This document shows, in pieces, positions 18,278 to 27,430 of a stretch of 64,000 nucleotides of DNA. A program made the position numbers and the translations under genes. A model generated the notes under the pieces. It was not told where the DNA came from, ran no database searches, and saw only the letters and a program-made list of their open reading frames with translations. This stretch comes from Paenibacillus chibensis (GTDB lineage: Bacteria; Bacillota; Bacilli; Paenibacillales; Paenibacillaceae): positions 1 through 64,000 of the forward strand of contig NZ_BIMK01000013.1 in assembly GCF_004001045.1 (NCBI RefSeq). Direction: 5' to 3'. Positions within the stretch are counted from its first letter, which is position 1. Every line of letters begins with the position of its first letter.

Positions 18278-19099
18278 CTATTTATCCTTCTGCACTTTCA
18301 GGAGCTTGGGCAGCGTAACGAAGGTATAGCCTTTCTTTTTCAACTCACGGATAATTTCGGGCAATGCGCCGATCGTGCCGGATAAATCCGATGAGCTGCC
18401 TCCGCCGGCATGTTGGAGAATGATAGAGCCTGCTCCGGCTGTCGTCATAATGTTCCGTTTGACGGCTTCTTTGCTGATGCCCTTCCAATCGAGGGAATCG
18501 ACGTTCCAGTTGACGATTTTATAGCCCTCCCGTTTGGCCCAGCGCAGCTGGTTTTCGGTAATGTCTCCGTAAGGGGGGCGAATCAGCTTGGGTTTGTATC
18601 CGGTAATGCCGTAGAGAATTTTTTCGGTTCGAATGATTTGATCCGTATATTCGGCCATCGTCAGCTTATGGAACTGGGGATGGTTATAGGAATGATTCCC
18701 AATGGCATGCCCTTCGCGAACGATCCGGGCAACGAGATCAGGATGCTTCTTGGCACGGCTGCCCACGACAAAAAACGTCGCTTTGACGCCGTTCTCCGAT
18801 AGGATCCGAAGAATTTGCGGCGTAAAACGGGGATCGGGAACATCATCGAAGGTCAGCGCGATTTGCTTGACATGCGGACCGTGGATTTTAAACGTATCCG
18901 GGTATTTCTTGATCAGCTGGCCCAGCGTCAACACCTGTTTTTCCTGTCTTTTCTCCGATCTCTCCGAACCGCTGGTTTCCTTGACGGAATGCGGAGCAGG
19001 AACGGGCTCGAATTTTGCAGCATACACGGCGGAATCGGATCCTAACAGGGATACTGCAAGCGCAACGGCGCATACTTTCCCGAAAGAGGTTTTTATCAT
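18278..19099 (-). CDS. Polysaccharide deacetylase (NodB/CE4 family), secreted
   Basis: A 273-residue exported CE4 esterase that removes N-acetyl groups from peptidoglycan or chitin-type glycans using a metal. A signal peptide (1-27) and a linker precede the NodB domain (about 75-270). Motif 1 TFDDVPDP gives the base and metal Asp, motif 2 GNHSYNHPQF the metal His pair, motif 3 RPPYGD, motif 4 WNVDSLDW and motif 5 ILQHAGGG. The complete set implies an active enzyme. I chose the ATG at 19099 (AAAGGAG 10 bases upstream) over an in-frame one at 19120 because the signal peptide then starts properly with MIKTSFGK. Confidence 0.9.
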   Translation of the reverse strand: MIKTSFGKVCAVALAVSLLGSDSAVYAAKFEPVPAPHSVKETSGSERSEKRQEKQVLTLGQLIKKYPDTFKIHGPHVKQIALTFDDVPDPRFTPQILRILSENGVKATFFVVGSRAKKHPDLVARIVREGHAIGNHSYNHPQFHKLTMAEYTDQIIRTEKILYGITGYKPKLIRPPYGDITENQLRWAKREGYKIVNWNVDSLDWKGISKEAVKRNIMTTAGAGSIILQHAGGGSSSDLSGTIGALPEIIRELKKKGYTFVTLPKLLKVQKDK

Positions 19100-19313
19100 G
19101 TGGTAGCGGCTCCTTTCCACGGTTGTACGACGAAAATTGGATAGTCTATACTGTTATGTCCCGAATTGGCAGATATTATGACCGGATTGCGAAACAGGCG
19201 TCATTTCCATAATTCTTTGTAAAATGTGTATAATAAAAATGTTCTCTTATGACCTTGTTTCAACCATGAGGGATTGCATATCACTCGCTTACTGAAAGGA
19301 GAGACAGAAAAGC

Positions 19314-20336
19314 ATGGCGGATTTATTCACGCCCTTTGTCCTCAAGGGATTATCTTTAAAAAACCGGATTGTCATGCCTCCGATGTGCCAGTACTCGGTA
19401 CAGGCTGAGGATGGCATACCGAATAACTGGCATTATGTGCATTATGTTTCCCGGGCAGTAGGCGGAGCAGGTCTGATCATTATTGAAATGACGGCCATAC
19501 ACCCGGACGGGCGGATCACGAATCAGGATACGGGAATATGGAGCGACGAACACATCTCTGCATACCGCAATATTGTCAATGAGGTACATACCTACGGCAC
19601 GCGGATCGGCATTCAGCTGGGGCATGCGGGAAGGAAAGCGGAGGATGCCGAGCCACCGGTAGCCCCTTCCGCGATCCGGTTCGATGAGAAATATAAAATA
19701 CCGCGCGCTTTATCCACCGATGAGGTTGGTGAAATGGTACAAGCTTATAAAGAGGCGGCAAGACGTGCGGTTGAGGCCGGATTCGATACGGTGGAGATCC
19801 ATGGCGCTCACGGTTACCTGATCCACCAGTTCCATTCTCCGTTGACAAATCGGCGCGATGACATATACGGGCAGGACCTGCCGCTTTTTGGCGAGCAGGT
19901 GGTCAAGGCGGTTCGCGAGGTCGTGCCGGAGGACATGCCGGTTATCATGCGGGTTTCCGCAAAAGAGTATGTAGACGGCGGATACGACGTTGAATATATC
20001 GCCAAAGTATGTGAACGCTACAGGGATGCAGGCGTTGATGTTTTCCATATCTCATCAGGCGGTGAAGGGCATATCGGCTCTAACGGCGGCCCGAAGGCGG
20101 GACCGGGATACCAGGTGGAGCTTGCGGACGAGATCAAGAACATGCTGAACGTTCCTGTTATCGCTGTCGGACGACTGGAGAACTTTGAAGACGCGCAGCA
20201 GGTTGTTCTCAGCGGGAAGGCGGATCTGGTTGCCGTGGGGAGAGGCATGCTGAAGGACCCTTATTGGGCGCTGCATGCGTCCCAGGCGCTGCAGGCAAAC
20301 GAGAAAATACCTAAGCAGTACCTGCGCGGTTTTTAA
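19314..20336 (+). CDS. namA: NADPH dehydrogenase, old yellow enzyme family (YqjM-type)
   Basis: A 340-residue FMN ene-reductase with the TIM-barrel of old yellow enzymes. It is of the YqjM class: Cys in MPPMCQYSV near residue 25, which tunes flavin potential, the substrate-binding His pair in IHGAHGYL, and the barrel motifs VIMRVSAKEY and VAVGRGML. It reduces electrophilic alkenes such as N-ethylmaleimide-type or quinone compounds and is linked to detoxification. AAAGGAGAG precedes the ATG. It is monocistronic by spacing. Confidence 0.92.
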   Translation: MADLFTPFVLKGLSLKNRIVMPPMCQYSVQAEDGIPNNWHYVHYVSRAVGGAGLIIIEMTAIHPDGRITNQDTGIWSDEHISAYRNIVNEVHTYGTRIGIQLGHAGRKAEDAEPPVAPSAIRFDEKYKIPRALSTDEVGEMVQAYKEAARRAVEAGFDTVEIHGAHGYLIHQFHSPLTNRRDDIYGQDLPLFGEQVVKAVREVVPEDMPVIMRVSAKEYVDGGYDVEYIAKVCERYRDAGVDVFHISSGGEGHIGSNGGPKAGPGYQVELADEIKNMLNVPVIAVGRLENFEDAQQVVLSGKADLVAVGRGMLKDPYWALHASQALQANEKIPKQYLRGF

Positions 20337-20344
20337 GCAGATAT

Positions 20345-20394
20345 GTGAACGGGCATGGACAGTTTTTATGTCGATGCCTGTTTGACGTTCACGT
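20345..20394 (+). terminator. Hairpin after namA, no T run
   Basis: Nested stems GTGAACG/CGTTCAC and GGCATGGACA/TGTCGATGCC follow the namA stop. Without a U tract it may be a mRNA-protecting hairpin rather than an efficient terminator. Confidence 0.45.
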
Positions 20395-20488
20395 ATTGTA
20401 CACGCAATTTCATATCCTATAACATGGTATGAAAGGACAGCAGGATCGACTCAAATTGGGTAATGATATAGAGAAATGAGGCGAAAAA

Positions 20489-20890
20489 ATGGAATCCGGG
20501 AGCAAATGGGGGATTCGTATCCAAGAGATTCCTGTTGGCAGAGATCTTCTGGTCATCGTGACCGGCGGGGAAGCTCATATCGGCTCTGTAGCAACTGCCT
20601 ACCTGAGTGAAGGCAGCAGCGGAGAGACGGTGGTCCAGACGGCCGACGTGCCCGGGCACCGGGAGCATGAGTTGGCTTCAGAGATGGCTTCTAAAGCAGC
20701 CGGCATGCTGGGTGTGACCGTCACCATTGCGGCAGGCATTCATTTTGATGATCTTGAGCGTAGCGAAATTCAAGAGATTGTCACGGAGGCTCATTCCGCA
20801 TTCAACCAGTTTCTTGCGGACAAAGCTACTGCCCTCCGCGAAAATTTTTTTGTGAATTTTGAAACGACTTCAAAAAAGCTGCGTAAATGA
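20489..20890 (+). CDS. LpdD-like / proteasome-assembly-chaperone-4-like small protein
   Basis: A 133-residue cytoplasmic protein. The sequence GRDLLVIVTGGEAHIGSVAT, followed by a nucleophile-free alpha-beta fold, resembles the LpdD-like (gallate decarboxylase subunit D) group, often annotated as proteasome assembly chaperone 4 family. No catalytic residues are evident. GAGG lies 7 bases before the ATG. It precedes pspA by 45 bases on the same strand, so it may be the first gene of that cluster. The assignment is from remembered pattern only. Confidence 0.5.
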   Translation: MESGSKWGIRIQEIPVGRDLLVIVTGGEAHIGSVATAYLSEGSSGETVVQTADVPGHREHELASEMASKAAGMLGVTVTIAAGIHFDDLERSEIQEIVTEAHSAFNQFLADKATALRENFFVNFETTSKKLRK

Positions 20891-20935
20891 ATATCATAAG
20901 AACACATTAAACCTTTTCCTAGGAGGAAATTCCAA

Positions 20936-21604
20936 ATGGCTATTTTTAAAAGATTACGTGACCTGACAATGTCCAACATTAACGCGATTATCGACAAAGC
21001 GGAAGATCCGGTAAAAATGACTGACCAATATATCCGCGACATGACGGAAGACCTGGAAGATGCCGAAAAAGCGGTTGCCGCGCAAATCGCAATCGAGAAA
21101 AAATTCAAGCAGCTCTATGAAGAACAGCAAGCTCTAGTTGAAAAACGTACACAGCAAGCCCATACGGCAGCGCAAGCGCAAAACGTTGATCTTGCCCGCC
21201 GCGCTCTGGAAGAGAAAAACGCCGCTGAACAAAAAATGGCGGAATACAAAGCAAGCTACGATCAAAACAAGGCATCCGCGGATAATCTTCGCGATAAGCT
21301 GGACGAAATGCGCAAACAGCTGACCGAAATGAAAAACAAGCGTGAAACGCTGGTGGCCCGTTATAATGCGGCCAAAGCACAAACCGAAATCAACAAAGCA
21401 ATGCAGGGCTTCAGTTCGGACAGCGCCTCGAGCGGCATGAAGCGCATGGAAGAGAAAATGATGCAAATGGAGGCGCAAGCCGAGGCAAGCAACGAAATGT
21501 CCTCCAAAGGCAAATCCCTTGACGACGAATTCGAGAAGCTTGGCACGGATAAAGCCGTCGAAGACGAGCTGGCTGCGCTGATGAAGCAATACGAAAACAA
21601 GTAA
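20936..21604 (+). CDS. PspA/IM30 family envelope-stress protein
   Basis: A 222-residue, almost wholly helical and charged protein of the PspA/IM30/Vipp1 family, which assembles on damaged membranes. The N-terminal amphipathic helix AIFKRLRDLTMSNINAIIDK is typical. A long coiled coil follows to about residue 160, then a short C-terminal helix. AGGAGG lies 9 bases before the ATG. The genes that follow encode DUF350, DUF4178 and DUF4247 proteins on the same strand, so this is a PspA-headed membrane-stress cluster. Confidence 0.92.
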   Translation: MAIFKRLRDLTMSNINAIIDKAEDPVKMTDQYIRDMTEDLEDAEKAVAAQIAIEKKFKQLYEEQQALVEKRTQQAHTAAQAQNVDLARRALEEKNAAEQKMAEYKASYDQNKASADNLRDKLDEMRKQLTEMKNKRETLVARYNAAKAQTEINKAMQGFSSDSASSGMKRMEEKMMQMEAQAEASNEMSSKGKSLDDEFEKLGTDKAVEDELAALMKQYENK

Positions 21605-21633
21605 TAAGTTTGGACGATAAAGCGTAGATTGTA

Positions 21634-21680
21634 GAAGCAGCGAAGGGGAGTACATTCTTGTATCCTTCTTCGCTGCTGCT
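21634..21680 (+). other. Long intercistronic hairpin after pspA
   Basis: Arms GCAGCGAAG and CTTCGCTGC, with additional GTACA/TGTAT pairing inside, make a stem of about 45 bases. No T run follows. It may protect the pspA transcript and uncouple its abundance from the downstream genes. Confidence 0.6.
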
Positions 21681-21722
21681 CGTGTATATGATAAAAAGCT
21701 GAATATCGTGGAGGCACGTTGC

Positions 21723-22127
21723 ATGGACTTTAATACGATTATGGGGATATTGGTCTGGACCGGCTCCGGAGCTATTCTCCTTTTTATTCTGATGTTTGTG
21801 GATTCCCTGTTCACAAAGTACAAGGATTTTGAGGAAGTGAAGGCGGGAAACATGGCCGTGACCACGAGGCTTGTTTTGAAGCTTCTGGCACAGGGGTATA
21901 TCCTCTCGGTATCCATCGGAACGTCCAACAATTTACTGGACGCCGTTATGGTGTCGATTATTTCTTTTCTGATTCTGCTTGTGCTTGAGGCCATCGTCAG
22001 AGTGCTGCTCCGATTGTGGGCCAAGCTGGAGCTGGATGTCGGCACGCAGCAGGGGAAAGTGGGCTACGGTTTGTTCGCCGGTTCGCTTCATATGGTCGGC
22101 GCGTTAATTATTACCGCCTGCCTATAA
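21723..22127 (+). CDS. DUF350 membrane protein
   Basis: A 134-residue protein with four hydrophobic helices: about 7-26, 50-67 (weak), 71-95 and 112-131. It fits the DUF350 family, a small membrane protein of unknown function often encoded beside PspA and DUF4178 genes. I chose the ATG at 21723, with GTGGAGG 7 bases before it, over a GTG at 21708. It lies between pspA and the DUF4178 gene and probably acts in the membrane arm of that stress system. Confidence 0.8.
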   Translation: MDFNTIMGILVWTGSGAILLFILMFVDSLFTKYKDFEEVKAGNMAVTTRLVLKLLAQGYILSVSIGTSNNLLDAVMVSIISFLILLVLEAIVRVLLRLWAKLELDVGTQQGKVGYGLFAGSLHMVGALIITACL

Positions 22128-22176
22128 TGCTGAAATTCATCACAGACTAAGTATGGAACATAAGGAGTCATGACAT

Positions 22177-22689
22177 ATGGGAGTATTGAAACGAATCGGC
22201 AACCTGTTTGCCAAGCCTGAGCCGCCGAAAGCTGAAAAAAGCATGCTGGCTCTCATGCCTGGCGATATTTGCGAAGTTTCGCTTGTCACTTATGAAGTGA
22301 CGGGGAGGGTCCATAACCGCGGCCGTAATGCGGTGGTGTTAACCCTGCAAGACGGAAATACGATCATGTATTTGCATATTGAAGAACGCGAAACGCTGCA
22401 GTATGCACTATACAGCCCGCTGGACGGCAGACTCGATAATCCGAGCGAGGTGCCGACAGAGCTTGATCTGGATGACAGAACCTTTTTCCTGGAGGAAGAA
22501 TATGAAGGCCATGTGCTCGTAAACGGTAAAACGCCTTTCTTGCAGGGTGGCGAGCAGCATGTCTGGCAGTATCAGTCTGATGATTATCGCCTCGTGCGGA
22601 TCGAATGGCAGAACGGACGGTTCATGCTGTATGAGGGAGAGAAAGTGCTTACGGGAGATGTAAAAGTCATTCGGGCTAACCATGCGTAA
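22177..22689 (+). CDS. DUF4178-type protein
   Basis: A 170-residue soluble protein, mainly beta-strand, with the DUF4178 pattern: EEYEGHVLVNG, HVWQYQSDDYRLVRIEWQNGRFMLYEGEKV. No catalytic motif is seen and there is no signal peptide; a basic amphipathic N-terminus (GVLKRIGNLFAKPEPPK) could touch the membrane. AAGGAGTC precedes the ATG. The family commonly travels with PspA, DUF350 and DUF4247 genes, as here. Confidence 0.75.
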   Translation: MGVLKRIGNLFAKPEPPKAEKSMLALMPGDICEVSLVTYEVTGRVHNRGRNAVVLTLQDGNTIMYLHIEERETLQYALYSPLDGRLDNPSEVPTELDLDDRTFFLEEEYEGHVLVNGKTPFLQGGEQHVWQYQSDDYRLVRIEWQNGRFMLYEGEKVLTGDVKVIRANHA

Positions 22690-22783
22690 TTTGAGCTAAA
22701 GAAAGAGCAGCTGCTTCTTCTGCACGGTCATGAATTCAAAGAGAAGGGCACAACTTTAGTTCATTTATAGTAGGAGTGATCTT

Positions 22784-23554
22784 ATGAAACGACGGCAGGG
22801 ACGGTCTTTGCTCAGCCTGAAAATCGCGCTGGTCCTCAGCCTTGTCATGTCACTGCTGAGCGGCTGCGGCATCGGCTCCCCGAATGTGAAGGAAACCTAT
22901 CCTTTGGAATCGGTGAACCGGGATGGAAGCGCGACCTCATACGTATACCGGGCTGCGGATCAGACCGTTCCGGAAGTGGCGAAAGAGCTGTCGGACGAGA
23001 AAAAGCCGGATCAGATATCCAAAGAGGATCCGGAACGAATGTTTCTCGTCTACGGCAACGAATATTATCATTTACAAAAGGATCCTAAGAAGGAAACCGA
23101 TACGCTGATTGAGGTAGACTCCCAGGAATACGTGCAGCGTAACTACGATTCAAGTTTCCTGAAAGGGTACCTGACAGCTGTTATCATTGGCCATCTGTTT
23201 GATTCTTTTGGCGGCGGGAGCGGTGGATACCGAGGATACGCGAGCCGCGATATTTACCAGCCGAAGCAAGGCACGTATCACGCACCAACCACCAGCGATA
23301 AAAAAATAGCTCCTCCGCTCACGGTGGAGAAGAAGGGTTCCATTTTCCGCCGCGGAACCAAGAACAGTGACACGAGCGTAGGCTCGAGCGGAAGCATTTT
23401 CGATCGGAAAAAGGATTCCTCGAATTCAAGCAAGGGAAGTATTTCCCGGGGCAAGACCGGATCAGGCGGCTTGTTCGATTCACCGAAAAAATCATATACC
23501 AAGCCGAAAACGAGGATCGGTTCGGGGAAAATTACCCGCCGATCACGAAGATAA
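22784..23554 (+). CDS. DUF4247-type lipoprotein with basic Ser/Gly-rich tail
   Basis: A 256-residue lipoprotein with lipobox LLSGC at about 25-29. The DUF4247-like part (30-145) includes TYPLESVNRDG, ERMFLVYGNEYYHLQ and a short hydrophobic helix LKGYLTAVIIGHLFD. From 145 on it is low-complexity and rich in S, G, K and R, with two similar units GSIFRRG and GSIFDRK and a very basic end. The tail could bind teichoic acids (inference). AGGAGTGA precedes the ATG. It is the last gene of the pspA cluster. Confidence 0.72.
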   Translation: MKRRQGRSLLSLKIALVLSLVMSLLSGCGIGSPNVKETYPLESVNRDGSATSYVYRAADQTVPEVAKELSDEKKPDQISKEDPERMFLVYGNEYYHLQKDPKKETDTLIEVDSQEYVQRNYDSSFLKGYLTAVIIGHLFDSFGGGSGGYRGYASRDIYQPKQGTYHAPTTSDKKIAPPLTVEKKGSIFRRGTKNSDTSVGSSGSIFDRKKDSSNSSKGSISRGKTGSGGLFDSPKKSYTKPKTRIGSGKITRRSRR

Positions 23555-23656
23555 CGACTATATAAATAATAAACGAAACATGGCGTAAATGCTTCTCTTG
23601 CAGGTTAACGAATGCCAGGGAAAGCCGGATGAAACGGTCGTTCATTTCATAAAGCA

Positions 23657-23687
23657 GCGCACGAAACATGGATTCGTGCGTTTTTTT
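23657..23687 (+). terminator. Terminator of the pspA cluster
   Basis: CGCACGAA / TTCGTGCG with a 7-base loop and TTTTTTT, about 100 bases after the DUF4247 gene. Confidence 0.88.
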
Positions 23688-23752
23688 ATGTCATGATATA
23701 GGTATAGGTGTCATGTGATGGTTGCAATGAGATAGAGGAAGGTGCGTAAAAC

Positions 23753-25027
23753 ATGAAGCAAATGAAGGATGATTACGATAAATTTCACCGCAAGCCGCTG
23801 CAGGTCAGCAGCGCGCAGGAGCTGCTAGCCACATTCGGCAAGCCGGGACCAACGGAGCGAATTCCCCTGCAGGATAGTCATGGCCGATATTTAGCCGTAC
23901 CGGTGCAGGCGCCCCATCCATTTCCCCGGTTTCGCCGCTCTGGCATGGATGGCTATGCCATCCGTTCCTCGGATACGGAGGCATGCGGCACGGAGTCTGT
24001 GATCTGGCTGGATGTAATCGACGAAATTCCTTGCGGATCGGTATCGGACAAGCCGATTTCGGCCGGAACGGCTGCCCGCATTATGACGGGTGCTCAAGTG
24101 CCCGAGGGAGCCGACGCGGTTGTGATGCTCGAGATGACAGAGCTGCGGGAAACGGATGGTCAAACTCAGGTCGGACTCAAGCGCAGAATTGAAACAGGTA
24201 AGAACATTACTCCGATCGGATTCGAGGTACAGGAGGGCGAGGTGCTGCTGCGTCCGGGCCGGCAGATTCAAGCCGGAGAAATTTCCGTGCTGGCTTCCTT
24301 CGGCGTACATCAGGTAACGGTGTACAGAAAGCCGAGCATAGCCATCTTTTCTACCGGCTCCGAGCTGCTGACCGTCGATGAGCCACTTCAGCCGGGCAAG
24401 ATTCGCAACAGCAATACGTACATGCTGGCCTCCCAGGTGAGAGCGGCGGGGGGGGAGCCCTTTATCCTGGAAGCGGTCATGGACGATCTGTCTTTGGCCC
24501 AATCTAAGGTCGAGGAGGCGATGCAGGAATACGACGCCGTGGTGACGAGCGGCGGCGTATCCGTAGGCGACTATGATATTATGGGCGATTTGGTGCGAAG
24601 CGATCATGTGGATATGCTCTACAACAAGATCGCCATGAGGCCAGGGAGCGTGACGACGGCCGCAGTGAAGGACGGTAAGCTGCTGTTTGCGCTTTCCGGC
24701 AATCCCGGCGCCTGCTTTGTCGGTTTTGAATTGTTTGTGAGACCCTTTATCCAGCGCACGCTTGGAAGTGACAAACCGTATTTGACCGAATGGACCGCTG
24801 TGCTTGATCAGGATTATACGAAAGTGAATGCTTTTACCAGATACGTCAGAGGCCGGGTTGAAGTTAGGGACGGCATGGTGTACGCGATACCGGCGAAGGT
24901 GGACGAGTCCAGCGTCATGGTGACAATCAAAGACAGCGACTGCTTGATCGTCATTCCGCCTGCCAAGGGCGTTACGCCGGCTGGAGACAAGGTGAAGATC
25001 CTGCTGTTGAAAGGGAGTACACTGTGA
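23753..25027 (+). CDS. moeA: Molybdopterin molybdenumtransferase
   Basis: A 424-residue MoeA, which inserts molybdate into adenylylated molybdopterin to form the molybdenum cofactor. Motifs: SGMDGYAIRS near 62-72, GTAARIMTGAQVPEGADAVV, PIGFEVQEGEVLL, and in the MoCF-binding domain FSTGSEL, RNSNTYML, TSGGVSVGDYD and ALSGNPGACFVGFELFVRP. Length is standard. GAGGAAGG precedes the ATG. The end overlaps mobB by four bases (GTGA), so the two cofactor genes are coupled. No molybdoenzyme lies in the window. Confidence 0.95.
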   Translation: MKQMKDDYDKFHRKPLQVSSAQELLATFGKPGPTERIPLQDSHGRYLAVPVQAPHPFPRFRRSGMDGYAIRSSDTEACGTESVIWLDVIDEIPCGSVSDKPISAGTAARIMTGAQVPEGADAVVMLEMTELRETDGQTQVGLKRRIETGKNITPIGFEVQEGEVLLRPGRQIQAGEISVLASFGVHQVTVYRKPSIAIFSTGSELLTVDEPLQPGKIRNSNTYMLASQVRAAGGEPFILEAVMDDLSLAQSKVEEAMQEYDAVVTSGGVSVGDYDIMGDLVRSDHVDMLYNKIAMRPGSVTTAAVKDGKLLFALSGNPGACFVGFELFVRPFIQRTLGSDKPYLTEWTAVLDQDYTKVNAFTRYVRGRVEVRDGMVYAIPAKVDESSVMVTIKDSDCLIVIPPAKGVTPAGDKVKILLLKGSTL

Positions 25028-25572
25028 GCAGCTTGAACAATACACCGGATCAACGCAGCTTTGGCAGACCGTTCGTCTGCCAAATTGTCGGATATAAGAA
25101 CAGCGGCAAAACAACGCTGGTTTGCGCGTTGGTGGAGAAGCTGAAAACGGAAGGATACCGGGTGGCCGTCATCAAACATGACGCGCATGATTTCGAAATG
25201 GATCATCCGGGTACGGACTCATTTCGGCACCGTGAGGCCGGCGCGGAAGCCATTGCGCTCGTCTCTCCCCGGAAAACGGCAGTCATCCGCGAAGAGTCTC
25301 TTCCGTTGGACGTTATCATTCAAGATTTTGCCGGCTATGATGTCATCCTGGTCGAAGGCTTTAAACAGGAAGACCACTCCAAGTTGGTCATGGTCCGCAA
25401 GTCGGATGATGTTGAACTGATTCATGCGCTGTCATCCGTCAAAGCCGTCGTAGCCTGGAGGAACGCTGGGGATGTACTGGCTGCGGTCGGGAAGGAAACG
25501 ATGGAAGGGCTAAACCTATTTCAGATCGATGAATTGGAGCGGATCTACGGCTGGCTGAAGCAGCAGATCTGA
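25024..25572 (+). CDS. mobB: Molybdopterin-guanine dinucleotide biosynthesis adapter protein
   Basis: A 182-residue P-loop GTP-binding protein that assists conversion of molybdenum cofactor to the guanine dinucleotide form. Walker A is GYKNSGKTTL; VIKHDAHDFEMDHPGTDSFRHREAGA and DVILVEGFKQEDHSK are family signatures. It starts with GTG inside the moeA stop. The last step enzyme MobA is not in the window. Confidence 0.93.
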   Translation: MSSLNNTPDQRSFGRPFVCQIVGYKNSGKTTLVCALVEKLKTEGYRVAVIKHDAHDFEMDHPGTDSFRHREAGAEAIALVSPRKTAVIREESLPLDVIIQDFAGYDVILVEGFKQEDHSKLVMVRKSDDVELIHALSSVKAVVAWRNAGDVLAAVGKETMEGLNLFQIDELERIYGWLKQQI

Positions 25573-25578
25573 TCGACA

Positions 25579-25612
25579 AAAAAGCGGTTTTCTTTCGCAG
25601 AAAGCCGCTTTT
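25579..25612. terminator. Bidirectional terminator between mobB and xerS
   Basis: Arms AAAAGCGGTTTTCT and AGAAAGCCGCTTTT with a TTCGC loop and T tail. It lies between convergent genes. Confidence 0.85.
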
Positions 25613-25643
25613 GCTTGCATGAAGAGGAGTTTTGATTTCATAA

Positions 25644-26723
25644 CTAATCCGTACGCCGTTCAATGGCCTCGGACATCGTCTTATCTGTCAGATGGGCATA
25701 GACCTCCGTAGTTTCGGTAGAAGCATGCCCAAGCTGTTCTTTGGTTTTGTAGATATCGTTCTGCAAGTAATAATCGGTGGCAAAGGAATGACGCAGCTTA
25801 TGAACGGTAAGATAAGGCTTGCCAAATCGTTTGGCGTATTTGATGATCATCGCCTGAATGGCGCGTTTTGTCATGCGGCTGCCTTCGGATTGACCGTTCG
25901 CCAAAGCGAGAAACAGCGCTTTTTCCCTTTTCGGTGCCTTATAACGCGTATTGCGCAAATTCAGGTACGCTGCGAGATCGTCTTTGGCCTGCTCCCGGAA
26001 ATACACCGGGGTTTTGAAGGTTTCATCGTTATTGCCTTTGCGGTAGACATACAGCATTTTATTGTTCATATCGATGTCATCGACATTCAGGTTAACGACT
26101 TCCGAAACCCGGAGGCCGGAGTTAAGAATCAAGCTGGTAATGCTGGCGTCCCGTTCTTTGTTCAGCTCATGGGCGTATAGCGCCTGCTTGTTCTTCTCCA
26201 CGTCTTTGGCGTATCCTTCGAGAATATATCCGATAAATTCCAGCAGCTCTTCTTCTTCGAGAATTTTGCCTTTGAGCTTGGCTGCGGTGTCTTTCGGTTT
26301 ATGAATGCGCTTGATTTCGATTTTGGCCATAATATTGCGTTTCAGGAGAGGATAGAATTCTTCGTCCTCCGCGATTTGGCTTAAATAATGGAACAGAGAA
26401 CGCAGCGAAGAGAGTTTACGAGATACTGTGATTCTAGAATTCGCGCCTTCGCGTTTCGTCGTGAGAAAAATACGGTAACTCACCACATTCTCCATCCGGA
26501 GCACCTCAAGTTCTTGCAGGGTAACCTTCGTATTGTTCTCCGCTTGGGATAGTCCTTCGCCGCGCAGCCAGTTGAAGAAGGTCTCATAATCCCTGACGTA
26601 TTCGAGCAGCGTCGAAGGGGAGAGGTCAGGCAGCTTGTAGTCGATGAATTGCTGGACAAACCACGGCATGCCCAGTACCTTGTCATCCAGCTTGATCCGG
26701 TCGAATTCTTTTTGTACGTTCAC
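25644..26723 (-). CDS. xerS: Tyrosine recombinase XerS
   Basis: A 359-residue tyrosine recombinase. XerS acts alone on a dif-type site to resolve chromosome dimers, unlike the two-protein XerCD system. The SAM-like core-binding domain covers about 15-150. The catalytic domain has Arg in NSGLRVSEVV, HKLRHSF (His and second Arg), LGHAS and the nucleophile Tyr in EVYAHLTD. The length, near 356, and the acidic insert before the catalytic domain favour XerS over XerC or XerD, which are about 300. It starts with GTG; AGGTGA is 6 to 7 bases upstream. Confidence 0.9.
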   Translation of the reverse strand: MNVQKEFDRIKLDDKVLGMPWFVQQFIDYKLPDLSPSTLLEYVRDYETFFNWLRGEGLSQAENNTKVTLQELEVLRMENVVSYRIFLTTKREGANSRITVSRKLSSLRSLFHYLSQIAEDEEFYPLLKRNIMAKIEIKRIHKPKDTAAKLKGKILEEEELLEFIGYILEGYAKDVEKNKQALYAHELNKERDASITSLILNSGLRVSEVVNLNVDDIDMNNKMLYVYRKGNNDETFKTPVYFREQAKDDLAAYLNLRNTRYKAPKREKALFLALANGQSEGSRMTKRAIQAMIIKYAKRFGKPYLTVHKLRHSFATDYYLQNDIYKTKEQLGHASTETTEVYAHLTDKTMSEAIERRTD

Positions 26724-26890
26724 GGGGCATCACCTCGAGTGCAATGGAATGGTCTATCCCGTATATTTTACCATATTGGTCTATAAACTGCTGGGAAACT
26801 ACCGGGGTGCGATGAAATGTATAACCTTGCTCCTCAAGGTTCAAAGTTATATAGTGGATATGATACGATGTACATAAATGAGGTGAACTC

Positions 26891-27397
26891 ATGGATTTCA
26901 GAATCGATCTGGTTCCCGCGCGGAGAAAGCAGGTTATTAGCGGCTTAATGCAGTTGTATTTATACGACTTTACGCTGTATCAGAATCTGGACGTCAATCA
27001 GGATGGCGTTTTTCCCGAGTATCCGGGTCTGGATGATTATTGGAAAAAGGGACTGGGTAAGCATCCATTTCTAATGACATGCAGGAATTCGCCTGCGGGA
27101 TTTGCGCTTGTAGACCGGTTGGCGGATCCGGCAGAAGGCGATTATTATATGACCGAATTTTTCGTCATGCAAAAATATCGCAGAACGGGCCTCGGCAGCT
27201 GGGCTGCCCGCGAGCTGTTCGACCGGTTCGAGGGACGCTGGAAAGTTACCCAGGTGCAGAGCAATACGCCCGCGCAGGCTTTTTGGCGAAAGGTCATCGG
27301 TACATATACAGATCAGCAATACGAGGAAAAAATAAATCCTTTTCGCGGACATATCAGTCAATATTTCACCTCACAAAAAATAAATGCCGTTAATTAG
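26891..27397 (+). CDS. GNAT family N-acetyltransferase
   Basis: A 168-residue acyl-CoA transferase of the GNAT fold. The acetyl-CoA-binding strand-loop is EFFVMQKYRRTGLGSWAAREL (near 88-108), matching the R/Q-x-x-G-x-G/A motif as RRTGLG. The rest is typical of stand-alone GNATs; the acceptor is unknown. AGGTGA lies 6 bases before the ATG. A possible promoter, TTGCTC-N17-TATAGT, lies in the 167 bases shared with the divergent xerS. Confidence 0.82.
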   Translation: MDFRIDLVPARRKQVISGLMQLYLYDFTLYQNLDVNQDGVFPEYPGLDDYWKKGLGKHPFLMTCRNSPAGFALVDRLADPAEGDYYMTEFFVMQKYRRTGLGSWAARELFDRFEGRWKVTQVQSNTPAQAFWRKVIGTYTDQQYEEKINPFRGHISQYFTSQKINAVN

Positions 27398-27430
27398 TTT
27401 GCATTTGGCATAGCAAGGAGAGAGAGTCGT

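Noticed and set aside
26724..26890. A difSL site next to xerS
   Set aside because: I looked for the streptococcal-type 31-bp site in the intergenic region and saw no convincing match; the true site may be elsewhere.
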